From positions 845,897 through 909,896 of the forward strand of contig NZ_SSYA01000002.1 of the NCBI RefSeq assembly GCF_004917065.1: a stretch of 64,000 bases of DNA. Direction: 5' to 3'. Positions 16,850-25,392 of this stretch are shown here, piece by piece (position 1 is the stretch's first letter; the number at the start of each line of letters is the position of its first letter). The position numbers and the translations under genes are program-made. The notes under the pieces were generated by a model, which was not told the origin of the DNA, ran no database searches, and saw nothing but the letters and a program-made list of their open reading frames with translations. This DNA comes from Geomonas ferrireducens (GTDB lineage: Bacteria; Desulfobacterota; Desulfuromonadia; Geobacterales; Geobacteraceae).

Positions 16850-18430
16850 ATGAATGACACGAAGGGACAACAAAGACGCGGCGTGCGGCGCCTGGTGCAC
16901 TCATCGGCGGGGATCACCCTCTGCACGCTTCTCTCCACCGCCATCGGTTTTGCCACCCAGGTGATCCTCGCGTCCTACTTCGGCACCACCGAACAGATGG
17001 ACGCCTACCTCGTTTCGCTGACCATCCCGGCCATGGTGGTGGCGGTCTTCGGCGGTTCACTGAACTACACCTTCATCCCCGTCTTCGTGGAGAAACTCTC
17101 TTCCGGGGAAGAGTCCGCGGCGTGGCGCATAGTGAACGACATGTTCAGCATCTCCCTGATGGTGCTCCTGCCGATCACCTTGTTGAGCTCCCTCTTGGCG
17201 CTGGACGTCATCGGGGCGACTGCTCCCGGACTCGCCAACTCCACCAAGGGAGAGGCTGCCTCCTTTTTCCGTGTGCAGACGCCGGTTATCGTCTTCTCCG
17301 GCCTCTCAGCGCTTCTGGGCAGTACCTACTATGCCCGGAAACGCTTTCTCTACCCCGCGTTCGCCCAGGTCGCAAACAGCGCCACCATCCTGCTCGTCGT
17401 CTCGCTTTTCGCCAAGGGGTTCGGCATCAGGGCCGCCGCATGGGGAGGGCTTGCCGGCAGCGCGCTCGCCTTTTTCATGCTGGTCCCGGTGCTGCGGCAC
17501 ATACCGCGCTTTCGTCTCTCCCCTTTCCCCCTGACCCAGGGCACCCGCAGGGTGATCAGGCTCATCATGCCCCTTTTATGCGGCGCGCTCTTCTACCGGG
17601 GAGACGACCTCATTCAGCGCTTCATCGCCTCCTCGTTCACCGCCGGAAGCATCTCCTCGCTTGCCTACGCCTTCAAGCTGGTAACCACGTGCAGCAGCCT
17701 GGTCGTCTCGGGGATATCCATCGTTTTGCTGCAGCACGTCTCCGAGCTCGCCTCACGAAAGGAGGAGGGTGAGATCGGCGGCACCTTCGGCGGTACCTTC
17801 CGCTGGCTTACCTTCTTCATGATGCTGGTGATATGCTGTGCCGTGGTGAGCGGCGAGGACGGGATCGCCGTTCTTTTCCAGCGGGGCAAGTTCGACGCAG
17901 CCTCCTCGCACCTCACCTGGCAGTGCCTCGTTCTCTACGCCGGGGTCATGTACGGCGGCGTCATCGGCGCCATCACCACTCCCGTCTTCTACGCCTACAA
18001 GGACACCATGCTGGTGGTGAAGGTCGGCATCGCCGGGGCGCTCCTGCAACTCGCCTTCTCATTTCTTCTCTCTAGAATCTGGTCGGAGCTTGGGCTACCC
18101 CTGGCCTATTCCCTCTCGAGCCTTGCCACCATTTCGGCCTTCCTGGCGATTCTGAACCGCAAGTACGTAGCCCTCCCCTTGCGTGAGATGGGACGATCTC
18201 TTCTCACTTCTGGGCTCGCGGCGGCCGTCGCGATGCCGTTTTTGCGCCTTGCGGGAAACGCCTTCCTCCCTCCCCTCGCCCCGCTGGCGAGGCTTGCCAT
18301 CATGGTTCCCCTCACCTCCCTCGCCTACCTCACCCTGGCGATACTCCTGAAAAATGAAGAGGCCATGCAAACCGCACGGGGAGCCGCCATGATGCGGCAG
18401 AGAAAACCCGCGCGCTCCCTCCTCAAATGA
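16850..18430 (+). CDS. MurJ/MviN-family lipid-linked flippase (Wzx role likely)
   Basis: A 526-residue protein with about fourteen membrane segments and the MurJ/MviN family signature (N-terminal ASYFGTTEQMDAYLVSL, then LLGSTYYARKRFLYPAFAQ). MurJ flips lipid II, and family members inside polysaccharide operons act as Wzx-type flippases; its position between a Wzy-like gene and glycosyltransferases favours the latter here. ATG 16850 is chosen because AAGGAG is six bases before it; GTG 16844 overlaps the ribosome-binding site. A bidirectional terminator follows. Confidence 0.82.
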   Translation: MNDTKGQQRRGVRRLVHSSAGITLCTLLSTAIGFATQVILASYFGTTEQMDAYLVSLTIPAMVVAVFGGSLNYTFIPVFVEKLSSGEESAAWRIVNDMFSISLMVLLPITLLSSLLALDVIGATAPGLANSTKGEAASFFRVQTPVIVFSGLSALLGSTYYARKRFLYPAFAQVANSATILLVVSLFAKGFGIRAAAWGGLAGSALAFFMLVPVLRHIPRFRLSPFPLTQGTRRVIRLIMPLLCGALFYRGDDLIQRFIASSFTAGSISSLAYAFKLVTTCSSLVVSGISIVLLQHVSELASRKEEGEIGGTFGGTFRWLTFFMMLVICCAVVSGEDGIAVLFQRGKFDAASSHLTWQCLVLYAGVMYGGVIGAITTPVFYAYKDTMLVVKVGIAGALLQLAFSFLLSRIWSELGLPLAYSLSSLATISAFLAILNRKYVALPLREMGRSLLTSGLAAAVAMPFLRLAGNAFLPPLAPLARLAIMVPLTSLAYLTLAILLKNEEAMQTARGAAMMRQRKPARSLLK

Positions 18431-18455
18431 AGAATTTCGGCTGCGGGCGATGAAC

Positions 18456-18492
18456 AAAAAAGAGGCCCCGAAGTAAGTTCCGGGGCCTCTTT
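18456..18492. terminator. Bidirectional rho-independent terminator
   Basis: A perfect 10-bp stem, AGAGGCCCCG and CGGGGCCTCT (18461-18470 and 18481-18490), encloses a 10-base loop. A run of A precedes it and TT follows, so it can stop both the plus-strand operon ending at 18430 and the minus-strand gene ending at 18541. Confidence 0.85.
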
Positions 18493-18540
18493 GGTCTGTG
18501 CCGGCGGCTCGCGCCGCCTCAATCGGCTCTCAACCGGTTA

Positions 18541-20265
18541 TCAGGATGCGGAGAGAAGTACCGGGGCGGAGGGGGTCTTGGCGGAGGTAGTCGGTGCCTT
18601 GATCACCCCGATGTCGAGCTTCTGGTTCGGCCACGGCATCCATACGCCTTTGCCGCTCTGCCATGTCGCCACCGTGGTGAGGGTGACCTGGTTAGCGCTC
18701 GGAACGGAGGCGATCTGGTACCTACCGCTCCCCTCGATCTGGATGGTGTCGCCGGGGCGGAAAACCATGCGCGCGTCGATGTCGGAGACCAACTTGTTCA
18801 GCGTGATGGTCGTGCCGGACCCGGAGGCCGAGGTGGTGAAGGGGAACACCCCCTTGTTTAACGCCGGAGAACTCGACTGCAGTTGCAGGTTCGTGGTGTC
18901 CCAGGTCGACCCGAGCAAGGTGTAGAGCGGGTCGGAGGACATGCAGGACACCCCATTCCATCCACCGGTTGCACTGACTACGTTGGATGAAGTGTAGTTT
19001 GCAGACTTGTCGGTGACCACGTAGCCGCCATATGTGGAGTTGAAAAGGCTGTTGTAGTATTTGACCGAGTAACTTCTGCCGGAGTAGTCGTTCTCCACCT
19101 GCACGCTCTTGCCGGTGTCGCCGGAAGAGACGTTGTTAATCAGGTAGATGTTGTAGGTGCCGGAAGCGAGATTGTAATAGGCACCCCACCAGGCGATGCC
19201 GTAGCCGAAGTCGTTGCTCGCGGCGCTTGTGTTGTTGATGAAGAAGACCCTGTTACCCCCTTCGTACACCTGGAAGTTGCCGTCCCCCTTCTCGCTCTCG
19301 GCGGTATCCCAGGCGGTGTTGTTGATGAAGTAGATGTCGCGGGAGGAGGAGTTGGAATCGAAGTTCTGCTTGTAGTTGCTGTAGCCGATGCAGTCCCTCA
19401 CCGTCACATTCCAGGAGTCGTCGCGGTACTTGTTGTCACCGTCCTTGGAGACGTCGACCCCCTGCTCGCCGTTGTTGTGCACGATGCAGTTAAGCACCCA
19501 GCTGTTGGTGCAGGAGCCCAGGTGGATACCGTCGGAACCTGTGTTGGAATCATACGCGGTGCAGTTGGAGATCACGGCGTTGTTGACGTAAGTTAGGAAG
19601 ATGTTGGCGGCCCAGTCGTCGTTGATCCCGGTTTTGTGGGCGACGACGCGTTCGATGGTTGCTCCCTGCAAGAAGGTGGTCGGGTAGCTGGGGGAGACGA
19701 AGATCACGTTCGCCCATATCGAGTTGTACACCTCCACGTTACGCAGGGTGTTGTAATTGCCGGTGGTCTGGAAACCGTTGTAGCCGGAGTTCTGCACCTT
19801 GATACCGTTGGCCCCGCCATCGAAGACGATGTAATCCCTTTTCGAGATGTTGACGAGCCCGGACCAGTTGGGGACGGTAATGCCGGAACCGTCGATTATG
19901 CTCTGTCCGGTCCCCCAGGTGGGGTCCCCCTTGATGGTGATCGGGCTGGAGGCTGTGCCGTTATCGTACCAGGTGGAGTCGATCTGGATCATGCCGCCGC
20001 CCTGCGAGGTGTGCTTCGTCCCTCCCTTCACAACCAGCACGTCCCCGGCCACCAGGCGTTTCCAGCCGCCGGCGCTCAGAAAGCCGCCGTTGCCGGTGGT
20101 TTTGGTCCCGGGAATGTTCTTCCAGCTCGAGGTGGTGGCGAGGCCGTTCGCGGCGTCGCTGCCGTAGTCGAAATCGACGTAGTAAGTGGTTGCCTGGGCC
20201 TGCTGCAGGTAGCCGAACAGCATGAAACCGAGCAACATCATGGAAAGTCTCAACGACTTCTTCAT
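18541..20265 (-). CDS. Secreted right-handed beta-helix protein
   Basis: A 574-residue protein with a Sec signal peptide (MKKSLRLSMMLLGFMLFGYL then AQA). It goes on with repeated short Asn-rich rungs such as NNTAWDT, NNTSAAS and NNVSSG, typical of pectate-lyase-like parallel beta-helices (NosD/PbH1 type). Catalytic lyase residues cannot be recognised with certainty. The start ATG 20265 follows AAGGAGA; the frame extending to 20322 lies in the leader. It is downstream of the Fn3 gene on the same strand with a 72-base gap, so both likely share the riboswitch-controlled transcript. It may act as a polysaccharide-binding or -processing surface protein. Confidence 0.8.
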   Translation of the reverse strand: MKKSLRLSMMLLGFMLFGYLQQAQATTYYVDFDYGSDAANGLATTSSWKNIPGTKTTGNGGFLSAGGWKRLVAGDVLVVKGGTKHTSQGGGMIQIDSTWYDNGTASSPITIKGDPTWGTGQSIIDGSGITVPNWSGLVNISKRDYIVFDGGANGIKVQNSGYNGFQTTGNYNTLRNVEVYNSIWANVIFVSPSYPTTFLQGATIERVVAHKTGINDDWAANIFLTYVNNAVISNCTAYDSNTGSDGIHLGSCTNSWVLNCIVHNNGEQGVDVSKDGDNKYRDDSWNVTVRDCIGYSNYKQNFDSNSSSRDIYFINNTAWDTAESEKGDGNFQVYEGGNRVFFINNTSAASNDFGYGIAWWGAYYNLASGTYNIYLINNVSSGDTGKSVQVENDYSGRSYSVKYYNSLFNSTYGGYVVTDKSANYTSSNVVSATGGWNGVSCMSSDPLYTLLGSTWDTTNLQLQSSSPALNKGVFPFTTSASGSGTTITLNKLVSDIDARMVFRPGDTIQIEGSGRYQIASVPSANQVTLTTVATWQSGKGVWMPWPNQKLDIGVIKAPTTSAKTPSAPVLLSAS

Positions 20266-20337
20266 CTTTTCTCCTTCTGCCGCAGTTTTCACAGCGGTCA
20301 AGTCTAGCGTATTTTCCTTCATCTTACAGGCTGCAGG

Positions 20338-21447
20338 TTACTGGATGTACATGCTAGCGTTGAGGAGCTTGCCGCCCCACCTTCCCGAGGGTAATGCCGC
20401 GGGAAGCCCGCTGCCGTAAGAGTTGGGCGCCTCGTACCCGCCCGTAGTCGACCCGCAGGCGAACCGGTACAACATGCTTGATGCGGCCTGAGCAGCTATG
20501 TAGTAGGTCGCCCCTTGGGTAACGTATGCCGCAGGAACGGACACAGTGGCATAGCCAGCCGCTGCGACGGTCATGGTCCCCTCAGTGAGCTTCGCGCCGC
20601 CCGCCGAGTAAAGCGCCAGCCGGATCGCGGTCGGGGCACCGTACTGGTAGATTCTCACCCGCAGTGCGGTCACCTTGCCGGTAGTGTCGGCCGTCATCGG
20701 GCTGAACTCCATGTAACTCGGTGTGGCGTCCTGGTAAGCGGAGGTGCCGGTGGTGATGTCGTCCCAGTGCCCCGTCGGAGTGGTGGTCGTGGTCGAGGTG
20801 GTGGTCGATGCGAAGGTTGCCGATACCGTATGGTTGGCTATGACGTTGCTGAAGGTGTAGCTGGAGACCGCGCCGACCGAGGCACCATCAACGGTGACCC
20901 CGGAAATGGCGTACCCCGATGCCGGAGCAACGGAGAGGCTAAGGCTGCCTCCTTGTGGTACCGAGGCGGTCTTGATGACGGAGCTGCCGCTGGTGGCAGT
21001 ACTTACGCTGACGCCCGAGGGGAAGTTGATGCTTCCGCCAGGCCCGGAGGTGGCCGTAATGGAATAGGTCGCACCGAAAGACTTGGACATCTCGTTGGAA
21101 TAGGCGCTTTCCGTTTTGGCCCCGTCATAGGCGGTGACGGCGAAGTAATAGGTCGACCCGTTCACGAGGTTTGCGAGCGTGTAGCTGGTCTGATTGCCAA
21201 CGTCGACGCTTTGCGTGTAGGACCCTTTCGCAGTGCCCTGGTAGACCTTGTAGCCGTTCACCGTCATCGCGGTGCCGTCGGCGTAGGTAGAAGGCGCAGA
21301 CCAGGACAGGGTGGTCTGAGCGGCGCTGGCTTTTGAAGCTGGGATGAGCGAGATACACGCGAGGAAAAAGGCGGCAATGGTGAGGAATGTTACAGGGTTA
21401 ACTGGAAAACGTTGCCACAGTGGCAGCTTACACTTCTTTGTTTGCAC
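20338..21447 (-). CDS. Secreted Fn3 / beta-sandwich surface protein under a riboswitch
   Basis: A 369-residue exported protein. The start is GTG 21447, with AGGGAGGT at 21452-21459; the longer frame upstream would include the riboswitch leader. After a hydrophobic signal segment (FLTIAAFFLACISLIPASKA) come a fibronectin type III domain (about 45-120, with YTLANLVNGSTYYFAVTAYD), a bacterial repeat domain with IxAxxGPGGxIxxxG style (about 130-210), a Thr-rich linker STTTSTTTTTPT and a C-terminal beta-sandwich that could bind carbohydrate. It probably sits on the cell surface or in the matrix. The next gene on the same strand is the beta-helix protein. Confidence 0.78.
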   Translation of the reverse strand: MQTKKCKLPLWQRFPVNPVTFLTIAAFFLACISLIPASKASAAQTTLSWSAPSTYADGTAMTVNGYKVYQGTAKGSYTQSVDVGNQTSYTLANLVNGSTYYFAVTAYDGAKTESAYSNEMSKSFGATYSITATSGPGGSINFPSGVSVSTATSGSSVIKTASVPQGGSLSLSVAPASGYAISGVTVDGASVGAVSSYTFSNVIANHTVSATFASTTTSTTTTTPTGHWDDITTGTSAYQDATPSYMEFSPMTADTTGKVTALRVRIYQYGAPTAIRLALYSAGGAKLTEGTMTVAAAGYATVSVPAAYVTQGATYYIAAQAASSMLYRFACGSTTGGYEAPNSYGSGLPAALPSGRWGGKLLNASMYIQ

Positions 21448-21623
21448 TTCTACCTCCCTGGTGCTGGGTTTGTCCGGGAGGTACCTCGTATCGCCGGGGA
21501 CGGAGCCGTCGGCCGCAGTTATTGAAGGTAAAGGAATTGTCCGTAACGGGCGGGGGGGTGTTCCCGAGCTCCAGATGGACCGAACCTGATCTGCGGCGGC
21601 AGACGTGAATCGTCTGAGGGCGA

Positions 21624-21700
21624 TAGTTCGGCATCCCGGCTGTCTCGGTGAGACCCTATAGGCTTTCCGTCCCACCCTCGCGGGTGGTCTAGTCTTATCG
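21624..21700 (-). promoter_or_regulatory. GEMM-I-type cyclic dinucleotide riboswitch (c-di-GMP or 3',3'-cGAMP)
   Basis: On the minus strand the leader reads GACCACCC-GCGA-GGGTGG, then GGGACGGAAAGCC, GGGTCTCACCGAGAC, and AGCCGGGATGCCGAA. These are the paired helices, the GAAAGCC receptor-type core and the 3' GCCGAA segment of GEMM-I aptamers. It lies about 175 bases upstream of the GTG of the Fn3 gene. A short hairpin, CAGACG-attca-CGTCTG (21600-21616), follows directly and may belong to the expression platform. GEMM-I variants of Geobacter include cGAMP-selective ones; which ligand applies here cannot be told safely by eye. Confidence 0.85.
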
Positions 21701-21856
21701 TTATCGGCGTATTCGTTTGTGTTCGTTGCATGGGTACCTTAGTAGACTTTCGCGCCCCCGCTGGTGACGACCGTCACACTTAGGGCAGCTTTTTGGACCT
21801 ACGCGGCTGGTGAACCGCTGCTCACTTCCGAACCGAGAACCATCGCCAGGGCTCTC

Positions 21857-21884
21857 TTGACACACTGAGGGGTAAGGATATACT
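21857..21884 (+). promoter_or_regulatory. Sigma-70-like promoter for the 22003 operon
   Basis: A perfect TTGACA (21857-21862) and TATACT (21879-21884) are 16 bases apart, about 120 bases before the ATG at 22003. The rest of the 555-base gap (21448-22002) holds the riboswitch leader on the minus strand and no gene. Confidence 0.65.
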
Positions 21885-22002
21885 CGCCACGGTGAATTTA
21901 TTTTAATCTTTTTTAGCCGTCATGAATGAGGGCCTATCGTCATCCAGCGGTGCTGGAAGATCCCTTTGCGGGCTGACGCTTCGCGGCCGGAGGAGGAACT
22001 CG

Positions 22003-23217
22003 ATGCAAGGGTCGAAAGAGAAACAACTGCGGGCCTGCTTCGTTTACTACCAAAGCTTCTCACAACTCCTTTATCGAGAAGCTATCACGCTTAAAAGAGG
22101 TGGGTTCTACGTGGACGTCATCTGTCTCAGGGCGAATCCCGGTGAGGAGGTCGACAGCCTCTTCGAAGGAATGCGGGTGCGGAAGATAGTGCCGCGGTAC
22201 GGTGCCGAAAAAAGCACCTTCGCCTATTTTGCCAGGCTCATCTACTTTTTCACAAAGACCTTCCTGCTGCTTTCCTATCTGAGTTTCAGCAAGAGATACC
22301 ATCTGATTCACATCACGGCACCGCCTGACGCCGCAATATTCACCACAGTGATCGGGAAGCTGCTTGGCGCAAAGGTCATCCTCGACATCCACGATATCGG
22401 ACCGGAACTCTATATGCGCAAGCTGGGTGTCAAGGAAAGTCATCCGGTAGTACGCATGCTGAAGGCAATGGAGAAAGCTTCCGCATCTTTTGCAGACCAC
22501 GTAATCACGGTGACCCATCTATGGCGAAACGCACTCATCTCTCGCTCGACCACTCCGGAAAAATGCTCGGTCATGCTGAACGTGCCGGACAACGGGATTT
22601 TCCGCTTCGTCGAACGCGAGCCACGTGCCGAGAGATTTAACCTCTTCTACCACGGCTCCGTCGAGGAGCACTTTGGAGTCGACACCCTGTTGGACGCCAT
22701 GCCGCTCATCAAGCTGCAAATTCCGCATGTGAAGCTCCACATCTACCCGGCCAAGAGGGGAAGACTGCTCGAATCGCTTCAAACCAAAAACGAGGCCCTC
22801 AAACTGCAGGACTCCGTTTTCTTTCACGAATCGGTTCCCTTCTACGAGCTTCCAGGGGTGCTCGCAGACGCGGATTTAGGCATCGTCCCCACCAAAAACC
22901 ACATATTTTCCGATGACGCGGTGAGCAGCAAGTCCTTCGACTACATCTTCTCCGGCATCCCCATCGTCATATCCAGGACCGCCGGCCACAGCTTCTACTA
23001 CACCGATGATATGGTGAAGTTCTTCGAGCCGTGCAACAGTGCGGATCTCGCGGCTGCAGTGACCGATCTATACAGGAACAAGGAAATGCGCCAGAGACAG
23101 GTGCGGCAATCACTTAAATTCATCGAGGACAACAGCTGGGACCGCATTCAGTTGAGCTACCTGAACATAGTTAAGGAATTGATCGATCCGGCCGCCCCTG
23201 GCGCCGACAGGACCTAG
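22003..23217 (+). CDS. Glycosyltransferase, GT4-like
   Basis: A 404-residue GT-B enzyme. The ATG at 22003 follows GGAGGAGG; the frame from 21922 lies in the leader. The N-terminal half has the acceptor-side pattern with LIHITAPPDAAIFTTVIGKL and ILDIHDIGPELY, as in family 4 enzymes, and the C-terminal half has ADLGIVPTK and a short glycine-poor donor loop (SSKSFDYIFSGIPIVISR). The first gene of a second plus-strand operon to 26410, followed after three bases by a deacetylase gene. Donor and acceptor are unknown. Confidence 0.8.
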   Translation: MQGSKEKQLRACFVYYQSFSQLLYREAITLKRGGFYVDVICLRANPGEEVDSLFEGMRVRKIVPRYGAEKSTFAYFARLIYFFTKTFLLLSYLSFSKRYHLIHITAPPDAAIFTTVIGKLLGAKVILDIHDIGPELYMRKLGVKESHPVVRMLKAMEKASASFADHVITVTHLWRNALISRSTTPEKCSVMLNVPDNGIFRFVEREPRAERFNLFYHGSVEEHFGVDTLLDAMPLIKLQIPHVKLHIYPAKRGRLLESLQTKNEALKLQDSVFFHESVPFYELPGVLADADLGIVPTKNHIFSDDAVSSKSFDYIFSGIPIVISRTAGHSFYYTDDMVKFFEPCNSADLAAAVTDLYRNKEMRQRQVRQSLKFIEDNSWDRIQLSYLNIVKELIDPAAPGADRT

Positions 23218-23220
23218 GAA

Positions 23221-24075
23221 ATGACTGCGGAAAAAGAGATATCCGTACTGCTCTCCGAGGCACGCAATTTGATCAACATCCTCCCTGCCCCGGTCGCCAC
23301 CATGCTGGTCTACCACCGCATCGAGGACGGTAGTGCCCCCTCGCTGCCCGATTCGGTATTGCTTACCGAATTCCAGGAGCAGATGAGGTACATAACCGAG
23401 GAGGGGTATTCTCCGATGACCGTGCGGGAACTGGCCGCGCTGGTGGAGGCTGGCGAGGAACCGCCCGAGAAAAGCGTAGTGGTTACCTTCGACGACGGGT
23501 ATCTCGATACCTACACCCACGCGTTTCCAGAGCTCGACTTCTTCAGAATGCCAGCCACCGTCTTCCTGGCGACCGGGCATATCGGCGCCTCCACACCTTT
23601 CCCATGGCTTGGTGGCAACGGCGGCAAACCGATGGATTGGCAACAGGTCAGCAAGCTGCACAGGGCGGGGATCGAGATCGCCTCCCATACCTATTCACAC
23701 CCCTTCACCCCGAACCTCACAAAAAGGGAGCTGTGCCTCGAACTTGAACGCTCGAAAGGGAAGATCGAGGAAAAGCTCGGGGCCCAGGTTCATTCGCTTG
23801 CGCTCCCTTACTCTTTTCCGCTGCGCCATCCACGCTGGCCGTCTTTCAAGGCCCGCCTGAGGGAAGCGCTGAACGCCAACGGCTACGTTTGCTGCTGCAC
23901 GATGCAAAGGGGGCACATTAGTCCCAAAGACGACGTGTTCGCACTGAGAAGGATACCCGTGGGCCGTGACGATGACCTGCCGCTGTTCCGGGCCAAGCTC
24001 GAGGGTTGCTTCGCATGGACCGCCCCGCTGCAGGCCTTCTACCAGAGGTTCCTCAAGAGTTATCCCACGCCATGA
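23221..24075 (+). CDS. Polysaccharide deacetylase (NodB domain, CE4)
   Basis: A 284-residue protein with the NodB metal-dependent deacetylase motifs TFDDGY (about residues 89-94, with the catalytic Asp and the metal Asp) and SHTYSH (about 155-160, metal His pair). It removes N- or O-acetyl groups from a polymer or precursor. No signal peptide or membrane anchor is seen, so it may act on a cytoplasmic lipid-linked sugar. It starts three bases after the previous stop and is followed by two glycosyltransferase genes, which places it in exopolysaccharide assembly. Confidence 0.85.
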   Translation: MTAEKEISVLLSEARNLINILPAPVATMLVYHRIEDGSAPSLPDSVLLTEFQEQMRYITEEGYSPMTVRELAALVEAGEEPPEKSVVVTFDDGYLDTYTHAFPELDFFRMPATVFLATGHIGASTPFPWLGGNGGKPMDWQQVSKLHRAGIEIASHTYSHPFTPNLTKRELCLELERSKGKIEEKLGAQVHSLALPYSFPLRHPRWPSFKARLREALNANGYVCCCTMQRGHISPKDDVFALRRIPVGRDDDLPLFRAKLEGCFAWTAPLQAFYQRFLKSYPTP

Positions 24076-24135
24076 CAGAGCTTTCGTCGGCGCAGGCAGG
24101 CCGGCCGCAATCCCCCTCAGCTCGACGGAGACCGC

Positions 24136-25392
24136 ATGAAAAGGCTCGCCTACCTCGCCAATTACTTCCCATCCCTCACGGAAACCTTCATCTATCGCGA
24201 AGTTATAGAGCTGAAAAGGCGCAACGTCGCGGTGACCCTGTATTCACTACGTAAACCCGGTGAAACCGAAGTCTCCGAAGAGGCCCTAAAGCTGCGAGAG
24301 GAGACTTCCTACCTGCTGCCGGTACCAGCCGGCGAGCTGCTGGCAAGCCATGCGTGGTTTTTCAGCCGCGCGCCTCTCACCTATATCGGGACCGTGTTGA
24401 AGATGGTCACCGGCACGCACAACAGTTTCCGCGACCGGGTCCGCAGCCTCACTCATTTCGGGGAGGGGACGGTGCTCGCCCGCCGCATGTTGCGCGAAGG
24501 AATCACTCACATCCACTCACATTACGCCTCGCAGTCCACCTCCGTAGCCCGGGTGGTGCACCTGCTGACCGGCATCCCCTACAGCTTCACCGGCCACGCC
24601 CACGACATCTGGCATGACCGGCTGCTTCTTCCAGAGAAACTGAGGGAAGCCGCCTTCGTGGCGACATGCTCCACCTTCGCCAAAGAGTTCATCGCGCGGG
24701 AAGACAAGACGTGTGATGAAAAGATCCACGTCGTCTACCACGGCCTGGACGTGAGGAAGTTCACCCCGCCGGCCGGGGAGAAACTGAGGATTCGCAACCG
24801 GATCCTCAGCGTGGGGAGCCTGGGACCTACCAAAGGGTTCCCGGACCTGATCAGGGCATGTGCCATGCTGCGGCAAAAGCTGACTGACTTCGAATGCGTG
24901 ATCGTCGGCGAGGGACCGATGCGGGAGGAACTGGAACGGCTCATCTCCGATATGGGGCTTTCCGGGACGGTCCGGCTGGTAGGGAGCGTACCGCAGGAAG
25001 GGCTCATCGATTTTTACCACGAGGCCTGGATCTTCGTCCTTCCCTGCGTCATAGCCGATGACGGTAGACGCGACGGCCTCCCCAACGTTCTCATGGAGGC
25101 GATGGCGACAGGACTGCCGGTCATCACCACCAGAAGCACCGCACAGGAAGAGCTGATCGAAGAAGGCAGGCATGGGATGTTGGTAGCGCCGCACGCCCCG
25201 GAGGAACTTGCTTCGGCGATCTGCACGCTTTGTCGCGACGACGGGTTGCGGGAGAGCCTGGGGACGGGGGGACGCAGGAGGATAGTGAGGGATTTCGACA
25301 ACCGGACCACCATCGAGCCGCTGCTGAGACTTTTCGACAAGTACGTTTTCGGTGCGGACAGGAGTTCGGCGGGGGTGCCATATGAACGCTAA
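24136..25392 (+). CDS. Glycosyltransferase, GT4-like (colanic-acid WcaL type)
   Basis: A 418-residue GT-B enzyme. The N-terminus YLANYFPSLTETFIYREVI matches the WcaL/AmsK-like group, which adds sugars to the repeat unit of colanic-acid-like polymers. The C-terminal donor domain has LPNVLMEAMATGLPVITT with the E-x7-E type signature. CGGAGA lies ahead of the ATG. The next gene overlaps by eleven bases, indicating coupled translation. Confidence 0.82.
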   Translation: MKRLAYLANYFPSLTETFIYREVIELKRRNVAVTLYSLRKPGETEVSEEALKLREETSYLLPVPAGELLASHAWFFSRAPLTYIGTVLKMVTGTHNSFRDRVRSLTHFGEGTVLARRMLREGITHIHSHYASQSTSVARVVHLLTGIPYSFTGHAHDIWHDRLLLPEKLREAAFVATCSTFAKEFIAREDKTCDEKIHVVYHGLDVRKFTPPAGEKLRIRNRILSVGSLGPTKGFPDLIRACAMLRQKLTDFECVIVGEGPMREELERLISDMGLSGTVRLVGSVPQEGLIDFYHEAWIFVLPCVIADDGRRDGLPNVLMEAMATGLPVITTRSTAQEELIEEGRHGMLVAPHAPEELASAICTLCRDDGLRESLGTGGRRRIVRDFDNRTTIEPLLRLFDKYVFGADRSSAGVPYER

